Below are positions 46,166 through 55,960 of a stretch of 64,000 nucleotides of DNA, one piece after another. Numbering within the stretch: position 1 is the stretch's first letter; each line of letters starts with the position of its first letter. Source of the stretch: Sphingobacterium athyrii (GTDB lineage Bacteria > Bacteroidota > Bacteroidia > Sphingobacteriales > Sphingobacteriaceae); the NCBI RefSeq assembly GCF_003071065.1, contig NZ_QCXX01000004.1, positions 496,614-560,613 of the forward strand, in the 5' to 3' direction. The notes under the pieces were generated by a model that saw only the letters and a list, made by a program, of their open reading frames with translations, searched no databases and was not told the origin of the DNA. Position numbers and translations under genes: made by a program.

Positions 46166-48571
46166 ATGAAGTTACATTATTTTTTTTCTATTCTCTTTCT
46201 GTTGCAGCTACAACTTGTATCTGGGCAGGGGCGTGCCAAAATCAGCTTTAATGAAAACTGGCATTTCACGTTGCAGGATCAGCTGGGTTATCGCTTGCAT
46301 AATATCGATCCGCAGGCCTGGGAGTCGGTCGAACTGCCTCATGACTGGAGTATTAAATCTGATTTTTCCGCTAGCTACGCTGCGGGCAACGCAGGTGGTG
46401 CCTTGCCCGGTGGAATTGGCTGGTACAGTAAGGAGTTTAAATTGCCAACAATTGATCAGGGGAAATGTATACAGCTTCACTTTGGCGGAATTTACCGTTA
46501 TGCGGAGATATGGATCAATGGCGTCTATTTGGGTAAAAAGCCTAATGGCTACCTTTCTTTTACACTGGATCTGACTCCGCATCTTAAATTTGGAAATCAG
46601 CCCAACCGGATTGCTGTCCGCGTGGATAATAGTAAACAGCCAAATTCCAGGTGGTATTCGGGTTCTGGAATCTACCGTGATGTCTTCCTGATCAAGACAG
46701 GAGCAGTACACTTGGATGAGCAAGAAACTTTTATCACTACGCCCGAAATGCATGGTGAACTGAGCCAGTTGAAAGTTCTTTCCAAATTGAACAAGGTATC
46801 GCGTTCCTCCGGAGTCGCGGGCGGAAAGAAATATCAAATTACGGTATGGGATCCCACAGGAAATCTGCTATTGAAAAAAACAGGTGTGGAAAAGGATGGA
46901 AATATTAATGAATTACTTCGTGTGGACAAACCGAAGTTGTGGAGTACCAATGCACCGAATTTATATCGCGTACAACTCGCTCTTTTAAATAAAAATAATA
47001 CAGTTGAAGATCAAATCGAAAAAAGAATTGGGTTTAGAACAATTCGATTTGATGCAAAAACAGGATTTTACCTCAATGGGGAAGCCCTGAAAATTTTAGG
47101 AGTCTGCATGCATCATGATTTGGGTGCGTTAGGGGCTGCTTTTAATAAGTCCGCTGCAAAACGGCAGCTTGTGATGATGAAAGAAATGGGCGCGAACGCC
47201 ATTCGCACTGCGCATAATCCGCCGGCCGAAGAACTGCTCGATCTCTGCGATGAAATGGGAATTTTGGTCTATAACGAAGCATTTGACATGTGGAAAAAGC
47301 GAAAAAATAAGTTCGACTACCACATTGACTTTCCTACGGAACACCTTAAGGATATTGAAACATGGGTGCGTCGAGATCGTAATCATGCTTCGGTTATCCT
47401 ATGGAGCATCGGAAATGAAATCCGGGAGCAATTTGACTCCACAGGTATTGCCTTAACGCAAGAAATGGCCAAATTGGTTAAATCCCTAGATCCTACACGT
47501 CCCGTTACTGCTGCCCTGACAGAAAATAATTATGCGAAAAACTTTATTGCACAGGCACAAGCATTGGATGTCTTAGGATTCAACTATAAACATGAAGATT
47601 ATGATAAATTGCCTGTAGAATTTAAGAATATTCCGCTACTGGCGTCAGAAACTGTTTCTGCTTTACAGACTAGAGCGGTATATGACAAGTTGCAAGATAC
47701 GATTCAGCTCTGGCCCGCGTCTTCAAAAGACAAATATGTCGTTAATGGCAATCCCGATTTTACGGTATCGGCCTATGATAATGTGGCTGCCTATTGGGGA
47801 ACAAGCCATGAGAAAGCCTGGCTAGCGGTTAAGAACCGTCCTTTTTTGGCGGGAACATTTGTCTGGACCGGCTTCGATTATCTTGGGGAGCCTGTTCCTT
47901 ACCCTTATCCTGCAAGGAGCTCTTATTATGGTATTGTCGATCTTGCCGGTATTCCCAAAGATGTGTACTACATGTATCAGTCTGAATGGACAGACAGGGA
48001 TGTTTTACATCTTTTACCGCATTGGAATTGGGAAACCGGTGATAGTGTGGACGTATGGGCTTATTATAACAAAGCTGACGATGTCGAGTTGTTCCTGAAC
48101 GGCAAAAGTCTGGGAACTTCAGCCAAAACAGCAGATCGTCTGCACGCCAGCTGGAAGGTGCCTTTTGAAAAGGGGGAATTGAAAGTCGTTAAAAAACGAG
48201 ATGGTAAAGTTGTTCAGGAAGCTATACGGCAGACTGCGGGACCTGCGAAGACATTAAAAGCACAAGTCGAGCACGGTCTTTTTTCGACGGAAGATACACG
48301 AGATTTATATTTTGTGTCGGTTCAACTGTTGGATGGACAGGGTAGGGAAGTGACACAAGAGGATGTTGAAGTAACCTTCTTGTCGAATGACGGATATGAA
48401 GTAGTAGGAACTGATAATGGTTTTCAAGCCGATTTGCGTGGGTTAACGAATCCTTCCCGTAAAACATTTAAGGGTAAAGCTGTGGCGTTCGTCCATAAGA
48501 AAGATGGTACAACTGGAAGGGGAATGATACGTATTCAGTCTAAGTTGGGCGAAGTTGAGGTCAACTTGTAA
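46166..48571 (+). CDS. GH2 beta-galactosidase/beta-glucuronidase with DUF4982
   Basis: An 801-residue exported GH2 enzyme (signal peptide ending LVSGQ). Sugar-binding sandwich (WESVELPHDWSIKSDF), Ig-like domain and TIM barrel (LGVCMHHDLGALGAAF) are clear. The acid/base is E418 in WSIGNEIREQ and the nucleophile is E495 in LASETVSALQTR. A DUF4982-like segment follows (YYMYQSEWTDRDVLHLLPHW, VELFLNGKSLG), and a C-terminal Ig-like domain (DGYEVVGTDNGFQADL). This domain set is typical of Bacteroidota beta-galactosidases. It sits 44 bases before SusC2, so it may belong to the second transporter group. Confidence 0.88.
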   Translation: MKLHYFFSILFLLQLQLVSGQGRAKISFNENWHFTLQDQLGYRLHNIDPQAWESVELPHDWSIKSDFSASYAAGNAGGALPGGIGWYSKEFKLPTIDQGKCIQLHFGGIYRYAEIWINGVYLGKKPNGYLSFTLDLTPHLKFGNQPNRIAVRVDNSKQPNSRWYSGSGIYRDVFLIKTGAVHLDEQETFITTPEMHGELSQLKVLSKLNKVSRSSGVAGGKKYQITVWDPTGNLLLKKTGVEKDGNINELLRVDKPKLWSTNAPNLYRVQLALLNKNNTVEDQIEKRIGFRTIRFDAKTGFYLNGEALKILGVCMHHDLGALGAAFNKSAAKRQLVMMKEMGANAIRTAHNPPAEELLDLCDEMGILVYNEAFDMWKKRKNKFDYHIDFPTEHLKDIETWVRRDRNHASVILWSIGNEIREQFDSTGIALTQEMAKLVKSLDPTRPVTAALTENNYAKNFIAQAQALDVLGFNYKHEDYDKLPVEFKNIPLLASETVSALQTRAVYDKLQDTIQLWPASSKDKYVVNGNPDFTVSAYDNVAAYWGTSHEKAWLAVKNRPFLAGTFVWTGFDYLGEPVPYPYPARSSYYGIVDLAGIPKDVYYMYQSEWTDRDVLHLLPHWNWETGDSVDVWAYYNKADDVELFLNGKSLGTSAKTADRLHASWKVPFEKGELKVVKKRDGKVVQEAIRQTAGPAKTLKAQVEHGLFSTEDTRDLYFVSVQLLDGQGREVTQEDVEVTFLSNDGYEVVGTDNGFQADLRGLTNPSRKTFKGKAVAFVHKKDGTTGRGMIRIQSKLGEVEVNL

Positions 48572-48615
48572 CCCCATTATTAAGAGAAATAAATAACCTT
48601 TAAATCTAATATTAA

Positions 48616-51600
48616 ATGATGAACAAAACATGTCTAGCGATGGGCGGGTTTGCACTATGGATGGGCACACAATCTTTGTTCGCGATGAATGCAAGTCTCG
48701 AAAAATTACCCTTTTATTTCGCTATGCAGCAAACGGAGGTAAGTGGTAAAATAGTTGGGGAAGATGGAAAACCCCTCGGCGGAGTAACAGTTACATTAGC
48801 TGATGCGGTATCTTCTACCGCTACAGATGAGTCCGGCAATTTCACTCTGCGGATTCATGGTACGAGCGGAAAGATTGTTGTTTCGGCAATTGGCTATAAG
48901 ACACAGACAATCTCGGTCAAGACTGGTGTTCCGGTTCAGTTAAAACTTGAAAAAGATGATCAGGCCTTGGATGAGGTTGTGGTAATTGGCTATGGAACGG
49001 TGAAAAAAAGAGACTTAACAGGGGCTGTGACATCGGTTAAGGCCGATGATATAGTTCGATCTCCAGCTTCGAATGCATTAGAATCGATTCAAGGTCAAGT
49101 CCCGGGATTAGATATTACACGTTCATCTGGGAGTGCAACTTCAGGCGTAAATATGACAATTCGGGGAAAACGTTCGCTATCCACTGCGGAAGGGTCCAAT
49201 AGCCCACTTATTATTATCGATGGTATGCAAGGAGGAGAAATTAGTGATATTCCACCACAGGACATTGAATCAATAGAGGTCCTCAAAGACGCTTCCTCGA
49301 CAGCGATTTACGGTTCTCAGGGTGCAAACGGTGTCATTATTGTTACAACTAAGCGAGGAAAAAATAGCGTGCCGAAAATAGCCTATACGGGTTATGTGGG
49401 TATAAATGGCTGGGCACAATATCCTACTATGCGGACAGGTGATGATTACATTGCCCTGCGCCGCGAAGCCGCAAAGACTGCCGGACAATGGAATACAGCT
49501 GCAGATGACCAGACTTTGTTTACGGTCAGTGAATGGGCTGCACTACAGCAAAATCAATGGACTAATTGGAAAGATCAGGTTTTTCATAATGGCATGGTTC
49601 AAAGTCACCAGCTTTCTATTGCTGGTGGCAATAATAATACGCAAGGGCGGTTGTCTGGGGGATATTATCGCGAATTAGGTTCTTTCAAAAATGATGCATT
49701 GGATAAGTTCAACCTACGACTTAATCTTGACCAAAATGTAGGCTCTATCGTGAAAATAGGCACGTCTTCGCAAATCACACATTATGATGGAAATAATAGA
49801 GCCGAAAATGTGCTTTGGCGCGCAGCAACGAATGTGCCATTGGGTTTACCCTATGACGAACAAGGAAAAGTGATCTTATGGCCTTTAGGAAGAGAAGGAA
49901 AGGTTAATCCATTAGCCGATGAATCCGACGAGTTTACTGCCCAACATCGTATAGCAAATACCCACTTGATCGCTAATGGTTTTGCCGAAATTAAGCCAAT
50001 GAAAGGGCTTTCTTTTCGCTCTAATTTTGGCGTAAATCTCGCCTTTCGTAAGCGAAAGGACTTTGAAAGTGCAAGCTCGATAGACCGAGCAGGTGAGTTT
50101 CCGACGTCGTTGGCCAGTATCGATGATAAAAACAGAAGCTTTATTAACTGGGATAATGTATTGAACTATAGCTTTGCGATTCAGAATCATTCGATCAGTG
50201 TGACGGCATTAACATCTTGGACCCAAGCAAAATTGAATACAAGCTATATGGAAGGTACTGGTCAATTGGTACCTCAACAACTTTGGCATAATATAGGTGC
50301 AAATAATAAGGATTCTTACGTGATTCGATCGGGATATATACAAAGCCAAACACTATCATATGCATTACGCGCTAATTATTCCTATCAAGGGAAATATTTG
50401 CTAACAGTATCTAACCGTTGGGATGGAGCTTCGCGCTTATCCAAAGAGCATAAATGGGCTGCATTTCCTTCTGTTGCGGCAGGTTGGCGTATCAGTGACG
50501 AGAGTTGGTTTAAATGGAAGCCAGTTAAAGAATTGAAATTGCGCGCTAGTTATGGACAGACCGGAAACTCCGGAATTAGTGAATATGGTACACAATCGGG
50601 AGTTTCTAGCTATACAAACGGTGCGTTTCAAAATCAGGGCTATGCCTATTATGTTTACAATAGGTTGATTGGAAATGCCGATTTGGGATGGGAACGTTCA
50701 GCGTCTTGGGACTTGGGCTTGGATGCCCAGCTTTTTAACAGCAGGGTTAATTTAGCTTTGGACGTGTATGATACCAAAACGACCGATATCCTATTGCCGA
50801 GAACTTTACCGACTTCAATGGGATCGGGAAACAATACCCCATTCCAAATTTATCAGAATATCGGAAGTAGCAGTAATCGGGGCTTAGAGATTATTTTAAA
50901 TACCAAGAATCTTACAGGTGCTTTTAAATGGGGAAGTGATTTAACATTTGGTACCAATCGCGAAAAAATTGTTGATCTAATAGATGGTCGGGATATTATT
51001 GGTACAACGACACGAGAGACGGAAAGTCTTTTGATCGGTCGCCCTTTACAATCATTTTATTCTTTCAAACGGATAGGAATATGGCAGCTGGATGAAGCAG
51101 AGGAAGCTGCACGATATTTTAAGGATACGGAAAAAACACAACCGTTTAAACCTGGAGATATTAAGTTGGCTGATCTGAATGGTGATTTTGTCATTGACGA
51201 TGTCAACGACGTAACTTATCTGGGAACAACATCTCCACGATGGACCTTGGGTTTCAATAATACGTTCTCTTACAAAAATTTCGATTTGAGTATCTATTCG
51301 ATTGCACGTTGGGGACAAATGATGGATTATGAGTTGACTGCAGCATTCGATCCACAAGGTCGCGGTAATCAACCGGCTTATCTCGATTATTGGACACCAG
51401 ATAATCCTACAAATGATTTTCCAAGACCTGATCAAACCAACTTTTATAATTATTTGGGTTATCAAAGCTATAGTTATGTAGATGGTTCGTATATCAAGTT
51501 GAAAACAGCTACCCTAGGGTATCGTTTGTCTAAAGCTACATTAGATCGGTGGAAAATGAGCGGTGTTAGATTCTATTTGACCGCGAATAACCTTTTTTCC

Positions 51601-51705
51601 TGGTCGAAAAGTGATTTGGTACAAAATTATGATGCAGAGCGAGGTGGATCTGCAAAGAGTCCATTACTACGTCAGTTTGTCTTTGGTATTAACCTTGATT
51701 TTTAA
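48616..51705 (+). CDS. SusC-family TonB-dependent outer-membrane transporter 2
   Basis: A 1029-residue SusC-type TonB-dependent porin. The export signal is followed by the carboxypeptidase-regulatory-like domain (VSGKIVGEDGKPLGGVTVTLAD), a DEVVVIGYGTVKKRDLTGAV TonB-box and plug start, and the SusC signature ESIEVLKDASSTAIYGSQGANGVIIVTT. The barrel ends in FVFGINLDF. It is the canonical SusC subtype, while SusC1 is more divergent in the plug. It is followed 5 bases later by SusD2. Two SusCD pairs in one locus suggest separate import of different oligosaccharides, or two merged loci. Confidence 0.95.
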   Translation: MMNKTCLAMGGFALWMGTQSLFAMNASLEKLPFYFAMQQTEVSGKIVGEDGKPLGGVTVTLADAVSSTATDESGNFTLRIHGTSGKIVVSAIGYKTQTISVKTGVPVQLKLEKDDQALDEVVVIGYGTVKKRDLTGAVTSVKADDIVRSPASNALESIQGQVPGLDITRSSGSATSGVNMTIRGKRSLSTAEGSNSPLIIIDGMQGGEISDIPPQDIESIEVLKDASSTAIYGSQGANGVIIVTTKRGKNSVPKIAYTGYVGINGWAQYPTMRTGDDYIALRREAAKTAGQWNTAADDQTLFTVSEWAALQQNQWTNWKDQVFHNGMVQSHQLSIAGGNNNTQGRLSGGYYRELGSFKNDALDKFNLRLNLDQNVGSIVKIGTSSQITHYDGNNRAENVLWRAATNVPLGLPYDEQGKVILWPLGREGKVNPLADESDEFTAQHRIANTHLIANGFAEIKPMKGLSFRSNFGVNLAFRKRKDFESASSIDRAGEFPTSLASIDDKNRSFINWDNVLNYSFAIQNHSISVTALTSWTQAKLNTSYMEGTGQLVPQQLWHNIGANNKDSYVIRSGYIQSQTLSYALRANYSYQGKYLLTVSNRWDGASRLSKEHKWAAFPSVAAGWRISDESWFKWKPVKELKLRASYGQTGNSGISEYGTQSGVSSYTNGAFQNQGYAYYVYNRLIGNADLGWERSASWDLGLDAQLFNSRVNLALDVYDTKTTDILLPRTLPTSMGSGNNTPFQIYQNIGSSSNRGLEIILNTKNLTGAFKWGSDLTFGTNREKIVDLIDGRDIIGTTTRETESLLIGRPLQSFYSFKRIGIWQLDEAEEAARYFKDTEKTQPFKPGDIKLADLNGDFVIDDVNDVTYLGTTSPRWTLGFNNTFSYKNFDLSIYSIARWGQMMDYELTAAFDPQGRGNQPAYLDYWTPDNPTNDFPRPDQTNFYNYLGYQSYSYVDGSYIKLKTATLGYRLSKATLDRWKMSGVRFYLTANNLFSWSKSDLVQNYDAERGGSAKSPLLRQFVFGINLDF

Positions 51706-51710
51706 TCGTT

Positions 51711-53453
51711 ATGAACAAAATAGCAAAATATATTATTGGAATAAGTCTGTTTGCGGGATTGCAAGGCTGTAGTCTGGAAGAATATAACCCCGGGGGAACA
51801 ACATCCGATATTGTATTCTCTACAGAAGATGGAATAAATTCGTTGGTCAACTCGGCCTATGTATATTATGGAGCACAGTTTTATGGTCGTGAGGATATTT
51901 TGATGTTGACAGAAGGGGGGACCGACCTTTGGATTAATATTGCAAATTCAGGTTATGGTCGTCAAATGACGAAATACGATGGTTTGAATGCCACTGTAGG
52001 ACAATTGCGAAATACATGGAATCGTTTTTATGAAATCATCAATTATTGTAATGCGGGACTTGAGCGTATCAATGCCGTTTCTTTCGCTAATCAGGAAGTA
52101 AAAAAATCCCGTATTGGCGAATTATCATTTTTACGTGCCTATGCTTACTGGCATTTGGTTGAACAGTTTGGCAATATCGATTTACGGACAAAGGAAACAA
52201 AGGAGGCGATCCTGACCGCAAATAGGTCCCCAATCTTAAGTTTTTACGACTTGATGCTTTCCGATCTGGAGGTCGCCATCGCGAACCTGCCTGTAGCCCC
52301 TATTCCTGCAGCCGAAATTGGCCGTGCCACCTTAAAGGCTGCATATGGTTTGAAAGCCCGTGTAGCATTGACTCGTGTAGCGTATGAAAGCGCTGCCGAA
52401 AAAGATAGGTATTATCAGGTTGCGTCCGAGGCAGCTCAATACGTTATTGATCATCAAGCAGCATTGCAGGTATCCTTATATGCGACGCCGGAGGAGGTAT
52501 TCCGTCCGGCAAATAATAAAATTAATAAGGAAGCGATGTTTACGATAACCCACTCAACCATAAATTCGCTAAATCCACAACCGAATAATCCTAATAGGTT
52601 ACATATTTGGTTTAAAGCAAAATATTCTGCCAAAGCAGGTATGGTGCAGGACCTGGAGTATGGTGCTGATCGTAATTCCAATTCTGGCGGAATGTGCTTT
52701 ATGCCAACAAGACATTTGTTAGAGCTGTATAATGAGGACATTGACCGTCGGTATGAAGATTGGTTTAGAGAGAAATACTACTTGAATGTAAGTCAATACA
52801 AGTGGACAACAGATGATTTGGCTGCCTTTGAAAAACCCACATCTCTTGTCGGGTCAATTCTCAATCGTGGCGATTTAGCCCTGTGGTTTACGAAGAAAAA
52901 AATAACAGGTGAGAAAAGAAATTTTCCTTATGCTGTTGTGGATATAGACGATACTTACAATGGGGCAAAAGTAAATACAAATGCGCACTTTAATGTACAT
53001 TTTCCGTCTCTGAACAAATACAATGATCCCGACTTGCCGTCGGTAGGGTCACAGGTGGGCACTAAAGACGTCATCGTAATGCGTTTGGCTGAAATGTACC
53101 TGATTGCTGCGGAAGCTGAAACAATGCGAAATGGCGGGAATAAAGGGAAGGCTGCCCAACTGCTGAACGTTTTACGAAAAAGAGCAGCTAAACCCGGTAA
53201 AGAAAATGATATGCTTATAAACGAATCTAAGCTTAATCTTGACTTTATATTGGCCGAGCGTGGTAGAGAACTGTGTGGAGAGCATATCCGCTGGTTTGAT
53301 TTAAAGCGGACAAATAAGTTAGTCGATTACGTAAAACAATACAATCCTGATATAACGTTGATACAACCTTATCATGTTAACCGCCCTATTCCACAACAGT
53401 TTTTGGATGTAATTACTAACCCTATCGAATTTGGTCAAAATAATGGATATTAG
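51711..53453 (+). CDS. SusD/RagB-family surface glycan-binding lipoprotein 2
   Basis: A 580-residue SusD-like lipoprotein with lipobox FAGLQGC and an SLEEYNPGG start. Family motifs include RIGELSFLRAYAYWHLVEQFG, KAAYGLKARVALTRVAYES, MRLAEMYLIAAEAE and the C-terminal LAERGRELCGEHIRWFDLKR. The length is normal for the family. It acts with SusC2 at the cell surface. Its 3' end overlaps the next ATG (53443) by 11 bases, coupling it to the mutarotase fusion gene, which is therefore probably part of the same sugar-uptake module. Confidence 0.95.
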   Translation: MNKIAKYIIGISLFAGLQGCSLEEYNPGGTTSDIVFSTEDGINSLVNSAYVYYGAQFYGREDILMLTEGGTDLWINIANSGYGRQMTKYDGLNATVGQLRNTWNRFYEIINYCNAGLERINAVSFANQEVKKSRIGELSFLRAYAYWHLVEQFGNIDLRTKETKEAILTANRSPILSFYDLMLSDLEVAIANLPVAPIPAAEIGRATLKAAYGLKARVALTRVAYESAAEKDRYYQVASEAAQYVIDHQAALQVSLYATPEEVFRPANNKINKEAMFTITHSTINSLNPQPNNPNRLHIWFKAKYSAKAGMVQDLEYGADRNSNSGGMCFMPTRHLLELYNEDIDRRYEDWFREKYYLNVSQYKWTTDDLAAFEKPTSLVGSILNRGDLALWFTKKKITGEKRNFPYAVVDIDDTYNGAKVNTNAHFNVHFPSLNKYNDPDLPSVGSQVGTKDVIVMRLAEMYLIAAEAETMRNGGNKGKAAQLLNVLRKRAAKPGKENDMLINESKLNLDFILAERGRELCGEHIRWFDLKRTNKLVDYVKQYNPDITLIQPYHVNRPIPQQFLDVITNPIEFGQNNGY

Positions 53454-55959
53454 GAAAACAGTTCTCGCATGGATTTTCGCTTTTTTTTCGCTCTGTAGCC
53501 TGTCGGCACAGACAGGTGAAATCCATGTAGGTAAACAAAGCAACAAGGAACAACGGGATGGCACCCAGGGAGCTCCATTTTCATGTTTGGAGGATGCCCT
53601 GCGTGAGGCTAGGGAATGGCGACGATTAAACGATCCGCGCATGCAGCATGGCATTACCATTTGGATTCATGACGGACAGTATGTACCTACTCAGACCATT
53701 TTTATCCGCCCTGAAGACAGCGGAACAGCCCAAAGTCCGACATGGATAAAAGCGGTAGGCAACGAAGCCATATTTTCGGGCGGGATTTCTGTTACAGACT
53801 GGCGGCAAGTAAAAAGTGAAAAGAGATTGGATCCTGCTATTGCTGAGCATATCGTGGTGGCTGATGCCCCTCAGGCCGGAGGAAAGTATTTCCCTTTCCG
53901 TCAATTGTGGGTTGGTTCACGTAAAGCAATCCGTGCCGAAAGTCACGATGATGCCCACTTGCCCCGTATTATCAATTGGGATTTTCAAAAACAAGCGGCC
54001 GTCATTCCGAACGTGTTGCCGAAAAGATTTGCCTATAAGGCTGGTATGGAGTTTTTCATCCATCAGTGGTGGGCAATAGCACAGCTCCGGGTTCGTGAGG
54101 CGGTAGTCACAAAAGATAGTACTACACTATTTTTTCACGAGCCAGAAGGCAAAATCCAAAATGAACATCCCTGGCCCAAGCCTTGGTTGTCCAAAGAACA
54201 TGGCAACTCGGCATTTCGTCTTGTCAATGCCCTTGAATTTTTGGATCAGCCCGGAGAATGGTTTTTGGATGAAGAACAGCATAAAGTCTATTATTACAAA
54301 AGACCAGATGAAAATATAAACCGTCTACAGGTGGTTGCTCCTTATCTGGAAACCATACTGACCATGCAAGGGACTCTGGAGTCACCAGTACAGCATGTCC
54401 ATGTCGCTGGCATACAATTTCAGCACAGTTCCTGGTTAAGGCCACATTTTTATGGACATGTTGCCTTGCAGGCGGGTATGTACTTTTTAGATGCCTATAA
54501 GCTCACTAAACCCGGAACAGCTGATAAAGCAGGATTGGAGAATCAGGCCTGGCTGGGCCGGCCACAAGCGGCAGTCATACTTAGCCATACGGCCTTTACC
54601 AATATTTCAGCTTGCCGGTTTTCCCATTTGGCTGCAACAGGCATTGACTATCGGCAAGGCAACCTGAAGGATAGTCTAATTGGAAATCTATTTCAGGAGA
54701 TCGGCGGATCGGGTGTACTGCTCGGTCAGTTTTCAGATGAGGAAGTTGAAGCACATCTGCCTTTTCAGCCCAGCGACGAGCGTATCTTGACAGATGGTGT
54801 TGTGGTCAGCAATAATCTAATCCAAGATATTGGGAAGGAGGATTGGGGAACAGTAGGGATTGGCGCCGGTTTTGTCCGCAATGTAGCTATTACAAATAAT
54901 GAATTGCTTGATCTTCCGTACACAGGCATTAGCTTGGGCTGGGGCTGGACACCGACAGTCAATGCTATGCGTAATAATCGTGTTTTCAAAAATAAGATCA
55001 CACGTTATGGCAAATACATGTATGATGTAGCCGGTATTTACACCTTATCGGCTCAGCCCGGAACAAAAATTCAGGAAAATTATATCGACAGTATCTATGT
55101 GTCGCCTTATGCGCATATTCCTGAACATTGGTTTTATCTCTATACCGATGAAGGCTCAGCCTATATGAATGTTAGCAACAACTGGTTCCCATCCAATAAA
55201 ATATTGCGAAATGCCAATGGTCCGAGCGTTGAGTGGATAAAGAATGGGCCCGAGGCGGATGCCAGGGTCAAAGAAGAAGCTGGTATCGGTCCACGTTATG
55301 CCTATTTATTGTCTGAAAAACGATCAATACCCAAAAATGTAGCTTTCAATACATATACTCCTTTTACCAAACCTGTATTTTTCCAGATCCATGATGTAAA
55401 AAAGCAGCTTGAACTGACTGAAATCAAAGATTTTTTTGCTAAACAAGGAGCCGATAGCAGCCAGGTATATCGCTGGAAGGATTACATCTTACTGATGACA
55501 GATGATGAGATCGGTAAGAAAATATCGAGTGCTTGGGTAGCCAATTATCCGGCAATTTCTTATAAGTTGTTCAATGATCTATTTTATACGTTCGATCGGA
55601 GCAACTGTGGAGCCGAGAAAGTGAAAGATATCGATTTTGTTTTACTTACTGCACAACTGGTGGACGATAAATCGAAACAGGAGGCTTATTTCGAAGCCCA
55701 TAAAAATCAAACTAAAGAATGGCCCGAAGTTGCAGCAGGGTTCTGCAAAGCCGGCTTTGACGAGGTATTGGTCTACCGTAATGGAAGACAGCTTATGTTA
55801 TATATTTCTTTTCCAAAAGGGCGGGATTTTAAAACAATCGATCAGCTGACGACCAGGGACAATCCACGGGTTATGGAGTGGAACAAACTTATGGGAACCT
55901 ATCAGGAAGGTATTCCCGGAACGGGAGTGAATGAAACATGGATTTTTTATAAACAATAA
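53443..55959 (+). CDS. GH141-like beta-helix protein fused to an L-rhamnose mutarotase domain
   Basis: About 838 residues from the ATG at 53443, chosen because it directly gives a signal peptide (MDIRKTVLAWIFAFF...LSAQ). The longer frame from 53431 adds four residues. The N-terminal 600 residues form a right-handed beta-helix resembling GH141 (EDALREAREWR, SGGSVTDW-like start, ISACRFSHLAATGIDYRQG, NNELLDLPYTGISLGWGW). Residues about 724-838 match the L-rhamnose mutarotase family (RhaM/DUF718). Y749 and H753 keep the spacing of the catalytic Tyr-x3-His, with W813 near the C-terminus and WPEV matching the conserved WPE. A secreted mutarotase joined to a hydrolase domain would equilibrate rhamnose or fucose anomers just after release. 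The hydrolase activity and whether the mutarotase is active are inferred. Confidence 0.8.
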   Translation: MDIRKTVLAWIFAFFSLCSLSAQTGEIHVGKQSNKEQRDGTQGAPFSCLEDALREAREWRRLNDPRMQHGITIWIHDGQYVPTQTIFIRPEDSGTAQSPTWIKAVGNEAIFSGGISVTDWRQVKSEKRLDPAIAEHIVVADAPQAGGKYFPFRQLWVGSRKAIRAESHDDAHLPRIINWDFQKQAAVIPNVLPKRFAYKAGMEFFIHQWWAIAQLRVREAVVTKDSTTLFFHEPEGKIQNEHPWPKPWLSKEHGNSAFRLVNALEFLDQPGEWFLDEEQHKVYYYKRPDENINRLQVVAPYLETILTMQGTLESPVQHVHVAGIQFQHSSWLRPHFYGHVALQAGMYFLDAYKLTKPGTADKAGLENQAWLGRPQAAVILSHTAFTNISACRFSHLAATGIDYRQGNLKDSLIGNLFQEIGGSGVLLGQFSDEEVEAHLPFQPSDERILTDGVVVSNNLIQDIGKEDWGTVGIGAGFVRNVAITNNELLDLPYTGISLGWGWTPTVNAMRNNRVFKNKITRYGKYMYDVAGIYTLSAQPGTKIQENYIDSIYVSPYAHIPEHWFYLYTDEGSAYMNVSNNWFPSNKILRNANGPSVEWIKNGPEADARVKEEAGIGPRYAYLLSEKRSIPKNVAFNTYTPFTKPVFFQIHDVKKQLELTEIKDFFAKQGADSSQVYRWKDYILLMTDDEIGKKISSAWVANYPAISYKLFNDLFYTFDRSNCGAEKVKDIDFVLLTAQLVDDKSKQEAYFEAHKNQTKEWPEVAAGFCKAGFDEVLVYRNGRQLMLYISFPKGRDFKTIDQLTTRDNPRVMEWNKLMGTYQEGIPGTGVNETWIFYKQ

Positions 55960-55960
55960 A

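Noticed and set aside
46208..46837. A 209-codon open frame on the minus strand inside the third GH2 gene.
   Set aside because: It lies wholly within a GH2 gene with clear catalytic motifs, has no recognisable domain and no regulatory context. It is a reading-frame shadow.
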